DNA from: an uncultured Christensenella sp.
GTDB lineage: Bacteria; Bacillota; Clostridia; Christensenellales; Borkfalkiaceae
Length of the DNA: 64,000 bases
Direction: 5' to 3'
NCBI GenBank assembly: GCA_910585235.1
Contig: CAJUCM010000003.1
Coordinates: 1-64,000 of the forward strand
Made by a program: the position numbers and the translations under genes
Notes under the pieces: generated by a model
Seen by the model: the letters and a program-made list of their open reading frames with translations, nothing else
The model's database searches: none
Told to the model about the DNA's origin: nothing
In this document: in pieces, positions 57,648 to 64,000 of the stretch
Numbering within the stretch: position 1 is the stretch's first letter
Layout: the number at the start of each line of letters is the position of its first letter

Positions 57648-59552
57648 ATGAAACGCAAAATCTATCTCACTCTACTTGCACTGATCTGTGCGCTCTGCTG
57701 TGCTTTCGCTTTGATCGCCTGCGGCGATGAAAACGACGGTAACAACGGCGACGGCGGCGAAACGACGGTCTATGAAAAAACGTCGATCGCGCACACGCCG
57801 CAGGGCGGGAGCGCGGCGGCGCATAACTGGGATCGGCAAAACCGGTGTTCCGTATGCGGATACGAACTCGAAGTCACCGACGGTCTTGTGTACACCGAGA
57901 CGGAGGGCGGATATTCCGTCGCGCTCGGAACAATGGACGGAGAGAACTTTACGGGCGCGGACGGCATTGAAAACGCAGAAGAAATCGTGATCCCCGCATA
58001 CTACAACGATCAACCCGTAGTACATATCGGCGACTATAATACGAACTGTTTCTGGGCGGGTTCTTTCAAGACGCTCACCGTTCCCAATACGATACGTTCG
58101 GCGGACGATTATGCTTTTTATTACTGCGGAAATCTGGAAACGGTATATTTGGGCTGCAACGTTTTTAACGGAATGTTTTACGAAGTCAGAACGCTGAAAA
58201 ACGTCTATCTGTCGCCCGACATTACTAAAATCGGCGAGGGCGCGTTCAAGTCCTGTTCTTCGCTGGAAAGCGCGATCATTCCGGACAGCGTCACCGAACT
58301 TAGCAAAGAAGCCTACTATTATTGCTTCGCCGTAACAGAATTGAAGATCGGCGCAGGCGTTACGGCAATTCCCGAAAACGCGTTTACGTCCTTACGGCAC
58401 ATTACGCGCGTAGAAATTCCCGCGGGCATACGCTCCGTCGGCAAAAACGCGTTTGCGCAATGCTACAAACTGGTGGAGATATACAATCTTTCATCGGTGG
58501 AAATCGCAATCGGCGACGAAAGCGCGGACGGGTGCAAAGCGGGCGACTATGCGCTGAATATTTTTACCGCAACTTCGGGCGCCGCCGGAACGTTCTTTGA
58601 AGAGAACGGATTTGAATTTTACAGGATCGCCGACGACGTGAGCCTGATCGGTTACAGCGGTTCCGAAGAAATAACCGCTCTGCCCGCAAGCGTAAACGGC
58701 GGGAATTACAAAATCCACGCGCACGCGCTTGCCCATGCGCCCGTCACCGATCTGGAAATCGGCGCAGGGGTCACCGAAATCGGGCAGTACGCTTTTTCGG
58801 GCTCGGAAACTTTGCAATCCGTTAAAATCGGCGACAGCGTTACCGAGATTCCCGCCGGCGCGTTTTCAGGGTGTCCGTCGCTCAATTCCGTAGAGCTCGG
58901 CAAAAAAGTGCAGACGGTGAATTCTTCCGCCTTTTTGAATTGCGGTTCGTTATTCGAGATAGGCAACTTTTCCGAGACGCTCGAAGTAACGGGTAAAATC
59001 GGCGGTATGCCGAATATGCCGTTGAATATTTACACTGCGCCCGAAGGAAAAGGCCGTTTTGCAACGGTCGGAGAATTCGTATTTTATTCGTTCGGCGACA
59101 GAAATCTGCTTTGCAAATACAACGGCGAAGCTACCGCGCTGACCTTACCTGCGGATTTTAAGGGAGGAACATACGAAATTGCGCCGGCAACTTTCAAAAA
59201 TTCTTCGCTCGAATCCGTCACGATCGGCAACGGCGTTACGGAGATCGGAGAACAGGCTTTTTATTACTGTTCCAAACTCACGCAGGTGACGCTTGGCAAT
59301 TCGCTTGTCACGATCGGAAATTCCGCCTTCTTCGGATGCACAAGTCTGGAAAGCATTACCGTTCCCAAGAGCGTCACTTCCATCAAAACAAAAGCGTTTT
59401 ACGGGAGCGGGCTGAAAACCGCGATTCTTGAAACCCCCACGGGTTGGAAAAAAAACGGCACCGCAACGGCAGTCGATTTTTCCGACGCGACGAAAGCCGC
59501 GACCACGCTTACAAATTCCGCCGCCCGCAACACGTATTGGACAAGAGGTTAA
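57648..59552 (+). CDS. BspA-like leucine-rich-repeat lipoprotein
   Basis: 634 residues. Lipoprotein signal (CAFALIAC, Cys25), a short glycine-rich spacer, a HNWDRQNRCSVCGYE segment, then LRR_5/BspA repeats over most of residues 85-600 (for example KIGEGAFKSCSSLESAIIPD and TIGNSAFFGCTSLESITVP). There are about 15 repeats, some degenerate, arranged in three blocks. Surface-exposed and lipid-anchored; family members mediate adhesion. AGGAGGG precedes the ATG. Controlled by leader RNA B, like the LRR gene at 43849. Confidence 0.9.
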   Translation: MKRKIYLTLLALICALCCAFALIACGDENDGNNGDGGETTVYEKTSIAHTPQGGSAAAHNWDRQNRCSVCGYELEVTDGLVYTETEGGYSVALGTMDGENFTGADGIENAEEIVIPAYYNDQPVVHIGDYNTNCFWAGSFKTLTVPNTIRSADDYAFYYCGNLETVYLGCNVFNGMFYEVRTLKNVYLSPDITKIGEGAFKSCSSLESAIIPDSVTELSKEAYYYCFAVTELKIGAGVTAIPENAFTSLRHITRVEIPAGIRSVGKNAFAQCYKLVEIYNLSSVEIAIGDESADGCKAGDYALNIFTATSGAAGTFFEENGFEFYRIADDVSLIGYSGSEEITALPASVNGGNYKIHAHALAHAPVTDLEIGAGVTEIGQYAFSGSETLQSVKIGDSVTEIPAGAFSGCPSLNSVELGKKVQTVNSSAFLNCGSLFEIGNFSETLEVTGKIGGMPNMPLNIYTAPEGKGRFATVGEFVFYSFGDRNLLCKYNGEATALTLPADFKGGTYEIAPATFKNSSLESVTIGNGVTEIGEQAFYYCSKLTQVTLGNSLVTIGNSAFFGCTSLESITVPKSVTSIKTKAFYGSGLKTAILETPTGWKKNGTATAVDFSDATKAATTLTNSAARNTYWTRG

Positions 59553-59563
59553 AATAGCAAAAT

Positions 59564-59596
59564 AAAATGCGCCCGACGATCGGGCGCATTTTTTTG
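59564..59596. terminator. Bidirectional terminator
   Basis: Perfect 13-bp stem (59564-59576 with 59580-59592), three-base loop, A-rich before and T run after, between convergent genes. Confidence 0.9.
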
Positions 59597-59608
59597 TTTG
59601 GATTTTTG

Positions 59609-61327
59609 TTAAAATTCGCTATCATCCATGGCTTCCGCATCGTACCTGCGGTACATTTCGCGGTACGTCTCCATGTCGGAATAGAGCGCGCGGAGCATTT
59701 CCATGTATTTGATCCTGTCCTCGGCAAGCTGTGCGTCCGCACGGAGAAGCGCCTTGTAGTTGCAGTATTTGACGCGCACGCCGAGCCCCGCAAGCACAAG
59801 CCCCGCGACGACGCACACGGCGAGCAGAACGATATTCCACGGGTTAGGGATATATGCGGACAGGAAATTGCACACGATCCCCGCGGCGACGAGGATCGCG
59901 CCGAAGATAACCAACAGATAAAAATTCGTATCTTTGATCGCGGCTTTGGTTCTTTGGCAACGGTCGGTAAGAAATTTTTCGACGTTCTCTTCGTCCCCGT
60001 CCGCGTTATCGAGCGCCGTCTTTGCGGAGTATTCCCCGATATGCACGGAGAGTTTTTCGGCATACTTGCTCCTGTAAGACTTCACATATTCGCGGTAGGC
60101 GCGCCGATAGCTCGCTCTGAATTTTTCATAGGAAAACGCGGCGATCTCTTTTTTGCCCGCAAAGCGTTCGCTCTCCGTCAGCCATTTGAAGAGACATTCC
60201 TCCACGTCGAGATCGGAAACGAGCCTGACGTCCTCTTTGACTTTGAGTTCCATAGCGTCCTCCAAAACGCCCTTCGCCTCGATGATTTTCTCCTGATAGG
60301 AAATTTTATCCCTGATCTCGTCCGACTTGGGAGAACGGCAGTATTCCACGGCTTCGTCGAGCATATCCGAATAGAACTGCGCGCGCGCCCCGTCGGAACT
60401 TCCGCCGACCAGTTTGCGAAGATACGCGGCGACCGCCCCGTTGTTCATGGCGCCGAAGAGCGCCCCGTCGAGCGACGCGCACTCTTCGACGTGCTGTTCG
60501 ATATACTTGAATTTCGGCGGACGCGTCTTCATGACCTCCACATACCCGGCGGAAATTTTAGAGACGAACGGCGTTTTGTCGCCGTCGGAGATGTTATCGA
60601 TCCCAAGATAGGCGCGGAGCTTTTCCGCGCCCCGATCCCGATCGCAGAGCGCAATGACCGCCAAAAGACGCGAAAATTTCTCCTCGCTGCCGACGAGCGG
60701 AACCGCCACAAGACGGTCGATCCAGTAATTCTTTTCCGCCTCGTCGCCGCGGCGGAGCGCGATCAGAAAGTACACCCAACAGCTTCTGCGCTCGTCGAGC
60801 TTCAACGCCTCTTCGCGAGCGCGGTCGGCGGCTTCCGTCTCCCCGCGCTTGCGCAGTTGCAGATCCATCATGACGTGGCTTAAAAAGAAGTACTGCGTTT
60901 TCAGATACTGCTTTTCCGCCTGTTCCGCGATCGTCTCTTCCGAGGCAAGATTTTTCAGTTCGTTATCCACCATGGCGACGAGCATTTTACGCACGTTCTT
61001 TTCGCCGTCCTGATGATAGCGCAGTTCGTTTTTCAGTCCGCGGATGGTTTTATACGCGTTTTCCATGTTCTTGTAGCGTTCCATCATGCCGCGTATTTCG
61101 TCCTGCTTGCGGCTGACGCCGTGCAGGATCTCGTCGTCCGATCTGATCGTCTTGGCGCCCCCTTCCAGCGTTCCGATCGCGGCGTCCTTCATGGCGGCGA
61201 CGTCGCGGTGCGCGGTGTTCACGGAGGAGACCATCATATTGATCTCGCTTTTCAGCTGAGCATTTTCGTTCCTGATCTGGTTGACTTTGCTCCGCATTGC
61301 ATTGACGTCACTTTGCGTAACACTCAT
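59609..61327 (-). CDS. Coiled-coil membrane protein of the Ycf46-AAA operon
   Basis: 572 residues; family not recognised. The N-terminal 60 residues form a coiled coil (VNAMRSKVNQIRNENAQLKS); the middle is a helical, TPR-like region (about 100-420); two transmembrane helices lie at about 484-505 and 513-533; and a short helical, acidic tail follows. No signal peptide, so the body is cytosolic and anchored near its C-terminus. The start overlaps the stop of the AAA gene (ATGA). Probably the membrane partner or scaffold of the AAA+ protein. The terminator 13 bases after its stop makes it the last gene of the operon. Confidence 0.75.
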   Translation of the reverse strand: MSVTQSDVNAMRSKVNQIRNENAQLKSEINMMVSSVNTAHRDVAAMKDAAIGTLEGGAKTIRSDDEILHGVSRKQDEIRGMMERYKNMENAYKTIRGLKNELRYHQDGEKNVRKMLVAMVDNELKNLASEETIAEQAEKQYLKTQYFFLSHVMMDLQLRKRGETEAADRAREEALKLDERRSCWVYFLIALRRGDEAEKNYWIDRLVAVPLVGSEEKFSRLLAVIALCDRDRGAEKLRAYLGIDNISDGDKTPFVSKISAGYVEVMKTRPPKFKYIEQHVEECASLDGALFGAMNNGAVAAYLRKLVGGSSDGARAQFYSDMLDEAVEYCRSPKSDEIRDKISYQEKIIEAKGVLEDAMELKVKEDVRLVSDLDVEECLFKWLTESERFAGKKEIAAFSYEKFRASYRRAYREYVKSYRSKYAEKLSVHIGEYSAKTALDNADGDEENVEKFLTDRCQRTKAAIKDTNFYLLVIFGAILVAAGIVCNFLSAYIPNPWNIVLLAVCVVAGLVLAGLGVRVKYCNYKALLRADAQLAEDRIKYMEMLRALYSDMETYREMYRRYDAEAMDDSEF

Positions 61328-62811
61328 TTTTTACCTCCGTTCCCCGACGCGGGGACCGCGCTCGTACTGCCCCATTCGCGCAACTCCCCGATCAGTTCTT
61401 TTTTCGTGGCAAGCATGCTCACCGTCTGTTTGAACGCCGCGGCAAGCTCCTCGAACGAACCCGTTTTTCCGCTCATGTATTCCTCTTCCGCAACGCTCTT
61501 GACCGCGGCTTCGATGTCCGCATAGGAGAACCCCTCGGACAGTGCGACGAGCCGCTCCGTCTGTTCTTGGTTCAGCGGGAAAGAGAGGCAGAGTTCCGCA
61601 TACAGCCCGATCGCGCTCGCGCGCTCCTCCCCGTCGGGCAGATCGACGAAAAAGGTCTCGTTGAATCTTCCCTTGCGGAAGAGTTCGGGCGGAAGTTTGG
61701 AAATATCGTTTGCCGTAGCAACGAGGAACACCCGATCCGAATTTTCCTGCAACCAAAAGAGAAGTCCGCCTAAGATACGCTTCGTCGTATCGTTGTCGCC
61801 TCCGCTGTAAAGCTCCTTTTCGATCTCGTCGATCCAGACGACGCAGGGACTTACACTGCCGATATAGTCGAGCGAGAGCCTGAGATTTTTTTCGCTTTCG
61901 CCCACGTATTTATCGAACAGCGCGCCGATGTCGAAGCGGTACAGCGGCAAACGCCACCTGTCCGCAATGAGCTTTGCGGAGAGCGATTTTCCGCAACCGG
62001 GAACGCCGACCATGAGGATCCCGCGCGGAGGACTGATGTATTTTTTGTCGAGCGCGTCCTTGGGCGCAAAGAAAATTTTCTCTTTCCGCGCCAGCCACCT
62101 CTTGACCCCGTCGAGCCCCGCAACGTGCACGTCCCCTACGTCCACGCGGGAAACGGCGGCGTTCTTGCCGAACAGCTTATCTTTCTGCATTGCGACCGCG
62201 CACAGATTTTCGTAGGTGAACCCGCCCGAAAGTTTATAGGCGTAATTCATGACGATATTCAACTGCAAAGCGGTGTAGCCCGAAAGCACCGTGGCGGTCT
62301 GGGGGATTTTGCTCTTATCAAGCGTTTTGATCTTATGATGGGCGATAAATCCCGCAATCTGCTTTTCGCGCTCCTTCTGCGTCGGCAGATCGAGTTTGAT
62401 AAACATTCCGAGTCTTCCCAAGCCCCGCCATACGGGATCGGACGTGACGACGACGATCGAACTTTTTCTGTCGGAGGCAAGCCTCACGAGCGCGGACATC
62501 TTTCTGGAAAACGAATTGTCCGTATCCAGATAGCGCACGTCGCCGAGCGCAAAGCACTGCCCGCTCTTCTTTTTCAGCTTCTCCTCGATATAGACGAGCG
62601 GTTCGCGCGATTCCGCGCTCCTCTCCTCCCGTCTCAGCTCGATAAAGCCGTCGGTATCGGTATAAAATTCCAGTTCACTGCCGAGCTCTTCCGCCGCGTC
62701 TTTGAGCGCCGAACGCGCCCTGTCCCGTTCCGCCGTCATCAGCACGACGAGCGGGGTTCGCGCCGCGATACAGGCGGTAAGCTCTTTCACTGTCTGCAAA
62801 TAATTACTCAT
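61324..62811 (-). CDS. Ycf46-like AAA+ ATPase
   Basis: 495 residues. An N-terminal domain of about 230 residues with a degenerate nucleotide-binding-like fold (PLVVLMTAERDRARSALKD, SIVVVTSDPVW) precedes a full AAA+ module: Walker A GVPGCGKSLSAK near residue 275, Walker B VVWIDEIEKE near 325, sensor 1 VATANDI near 366 and the arginine-finger region ELFRKGRFNE. The pattern PPRGILMVGVPGCGKS and GESEKNLR is that of cyanobacterial and chloroplast Ycf46 proteins. Substrate unknown. Translationally coupled to the coiled-coil protein and six bases after the 145-residue gene. Confidence 0.88.
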   Translation of the reverse strand: MSNYLQTVKELTACIAARTPLVVLMTAERDRARSALKDAAEELGSELEFYTDTDGFIELRREERSAESREPLVYIEEKLKKKSGQCFALGDVRYLDTDNSFSRKMSALVRLASDRKSSIVVVTSDPVWRGLGRLGMFIKLDLPTQKEREKQIAGFIAHHKIKTLDKSKIPQTATVLSGYTALQLNIVMNYAYKLSGGFTYENLCAVAMQKDKLFGKNAAVSRVDVGDVHVAGLDGVKRWLARKEKIFFAPKDALDKKYISPPRGILMVGVPGCGKSLSAKLIADRWRLPLYRFDIGALFDKYVGESEKNLRLSLDYIGSVSPCVVWIDEIEKELYSGGDNDTTKRILGGLLFWLQENSDRVFLVATANDISKLPPELFRKGRFNETFFVDLPDGEERASAIGLYAELCLSFPLNQEQTERLVALSEGFSYADIEAAVKSVAEEEYMSGKTGSFEELAAAFKQTVSMLATKKELIGELREWGSTSAVPASGNGGKK

Positions 62812-62817
62812 AATTCA

Positions 62818-63255
62818 CTATGCCGTTTTTTTAAGCCCCGCCGCGCTTTCCAGCGCGGAGAGATGATATACAATGTCTGCGTTTTCGTTCTCGACGGAAA
62901 TTTCGATCTTGCCGACGAAATCCCCGACCAGCGTGCGGATATATTCCTCGATCCTGTCCGCGTCCGCCTTTCGGATAAAGCCGAGCTCTCTGAAAAAATA
63001 CATGTTCGCGACGGTATCCGTGAGAACTTCGAGCCTGTAAAGACTTTCGACAAGTTCGTCCGTTCCCTCTTCAAACAGGGCGAGTGACGCTTTGAGATTG
63101 CGCTCCACGCATTCGCCGATCAGCGCGATCAGCGAGGCATAGTCGCATTTTTTCAACTTGCCCCGTTTGAGATATTCCGCTTTCTCGCCCGTGAGCCTGC
63201 CCGAAAGCGCCTCTTCCCACTGCTCCGCCTTAGAGGGTCCCTTCTTCCGCCTCAT
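62818..63255 (-). CDS. Uncharacterised helical protein
   Basis: 145 residues, highly charged and helical throughout, without a membrane segment. A basic start (MRRKKGPSKAEQ) is followed by helices around SLIALIGECVERNLKASLALF, LYRLEVLTDTVANMYFF and RIEEYIRTLVGDFVG. No catalytic motif is visible. Positioned between the 55-residue gene and the Ycf46-like gene, spaced by four and six bases, so certainly in one operon. Could be an adaptor of the AAA+ protein. Confidence 0.72.
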   Translation of the reverse strand: MRRKKGPSKAEQWEEALSGRLTGEKAEYLKRGKLKKCDYASLIALIGECVERNLKASLALFEEGTDELVESLYRLEVLTDTVANMYFFRELGFIRKADADRIEEYIRTLVGDFVGKIEISVENENADIVYHLSALESAAGLKKTA

Positions 63256-63259
63256 GATC

Positions 63260-63427
63260 TCAGTCCTTATATTTTGCGGGAGGCATGATGCTCCACTTGG
63301 GGAGTTTCTTTTTCAGCTCGTTGAGCTGTTCCGTGGAGAGCACGTTCGCGCCCTCTTCGCCGATAAACATCGAGAAATCGAACTCCTCTTTTTCCCTGTT
63401 CTTTTCCGTATTTTCGTTTTCCGTCAT
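63260..63427 (-). CDS. 55-residue acidic protein of the Ycf46-AAA operon
   Basis: ATG 63427 with AAGGAG and GAGG upstream; TGA 63262-63260, four bases before the next start. The product begins MTENENTEKNREKEEFDF, continues with a helix (STEQLNELKKKLPKW) and ends MPPAKYKD. Highly charged, no known domain. Its tight spacing to both neighbours is the main support. Confidence 0.65.
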   Translation of the reverse strand: MTENENTEKNREKEEFDFSMFIGEEGANVLSTEQLNELKKKLPKWSIMPPAKYKD

Positions 63428-63450
63428 TTCCTCAATTCTCCTTACCTGTA

Positions 63451-64000
63451 TTATAAATTATCGATCGCTTTCAGGACCTCGTCCTTCAAGTCAAGTTCTT
63501 TTCCGATCACGGCGCGGTAATTGTCGATTTCGTCAAGACATTTATCGAGTATTTTCTGCGCCTTTGCGATCCGTGCGGGGAATGTTCTCACTTTGAGCAG
63601 GGTCGTGATCAAAACGATCAGAAAGAATACGAGAAAGAGTACGGGTCCCGCGATATATCCGATAAAGAACAGCTCCTCTTCCAAAGACTGCATGATCATG
63701 CCGACCGCGCAGCCCGCGATCAGGAACACGAGCGCAAGCACAGAAAGAATGATATTCCGTTTGGTAAAGACCACCTCTTTGGAGCGCGCCTCCATGAATC
63801 TGTCGTGAATGTTCTTTTTGACCGCCTCCCGATCCTTTCCGTCGGTGACGTCCGACCACAGGTCGATACCGAGTTTGAAGTTTTCGGGGATCTCCGTTCT
63901 GATCTCGCGGTCGTAAGCTCTGACCGCCTCCTTGAACCAACCGCCCGTCTTCTGCATGGCAAACTTCTGAACGCTGATATCCTCGCCCTCCGGATAGACC
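63451..64000 (-). CDS. Membrane protein, 5' end beyond window
   Basis: The frame is open to the right edge (GTC-TAT-CCG continues upstream of the ATG at 63957), so the true start is outside and at least 182 residues are visible. A soluble N-terminal part (WFKEAVRAYDREI, MEARSKEVVFTKR) precedes two transmembrane helices and a helical cytosolic tail (IAKAQKILDKCLDEIDNYRAV). The two-helix hairpin near the C-terminus resembles that of the gene at 59609 in layout only. First visible gene of the Ycf46-AAA operon. Confidence 0.7.
   Translation of the reverse strand, partial: VYPEGEDISVQKFAMQKTGGWFKEAVRAYDREIRTEIPENFKLGIDLWSDVTDGKDREAVKKNIHDRFMEARSKEVVFTKRNIILSVLALVFLIAGCAVGMIMQSLEEELFFIGYIAGPVLFLVFFLIVLITTLLKVRTFPARIAKAQKILDKCLDEIDNYRAVIGKELDLKDEVLKAIDNL

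Noticed and set aside
1..64000. CRISPR arrays, prophage, IS elements, rRNA operons
   Set aside because: No direct repeats with regular spacers, no integrase, transposase or phage structural genes, and no rRNA sequence were seen on either strand.

Overview
The window reads as chromosome of a spore-forming, Gram-positive bacterium of the Bacillota, most likely an uncultivated gut-type member of class Clostridia. The evidence is gene content: ribosomal protein L27 with the Firmicutes N-terminal extension, SpmA/SpmB, a SpoIIQ-like M23 peptidase, a PyrR-led pyr operon, the diadenylate cyclase CdaA, single-operon rpsF-ssb-rpsR, and vegetative promoters close to TTGACA-N17-TATAAT. No genus can be named from sequence alone. 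There is no rRNA, CRISPR array, integrase, transposase or prophage module, so this is a housekeeping region with a few accessory islands.

Layout. 1-8.6 kb: end of a tRNA-Val, a flavodoxin-type reductase, a small HTH regulator facing a membrane gene across an operator, rplU-rpmA, the metG-tatD-rsmA-membrane protein cluster, and spmAB behind a sigma-E-like promoter. 8.8-16 kb: an O-antigen-ligase-like polytopic protein diverging from a hybrid histidine kinase, a tandem pair of double-HTH regulators, an SDR enzyme with a ZIP transporter, and a small membrane protein. 16-28.7 kb: galM with two DUF2207-type membrane proteins, a polysaccharide deacetylase, a Ca2+-type P-ATPase, a zinc-ribbon/TPR/TIR/membrane/L7-L12-like fusion protein, and corA behind what looks like an attenuation leader with a 21-codon leader ORF, then an M1 peptidase lipoprotein. 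28.8-33.5 kb: sporulation-type genes (M23, YwmB-like), rpsF-ssb-rpsR, and an XRE repressor facing a CFI-box protein across three evenly spaced palindromes.

33.5-45.4 kb: cdaA, a 36-codon remnant-like CdaR gene, a DUF1015 gene and aspartokinase form one overlapping operon; holA follows, then a giant SF1 helicase-nuclease, then a BspA-like leucine-rich-repeat (LRR) protein behind a structured leader RNA. 45.4-49 kb: tmk-rimM-trmD-ylqF-rnhB-yraN. 49-56.6 kb: pyrR-pyrB-pyrC-pyrF-pyrK-fhs-mutY-PPOX, preceded by an attenuator. 56.6-59.6 kb: a phosphoesterase and a second BspA-like LRR lipoprotein behind a second structured leader RNA. 59.6-64 kb: an unrecognised operon with a Ycf46-like AAA+ ATPase and several helical or membrane proteins, running off the right edge.

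The features most worth following up are the two architecturally similar leader RNAs in front of the two LRR surface proteins (long 5' closing stem starting at the predicted +1, then mutually exclusive antiterminator and terminator), the TIR-L7/L12 fusion, the corA attenuation leader, the CdaA-plus-micro-CdaR arrangement, the Ycf46 operon, and a set of genes whose -10 boxes lie only 5-10 bases from the start codon, which predicts leaderless mRNAs.
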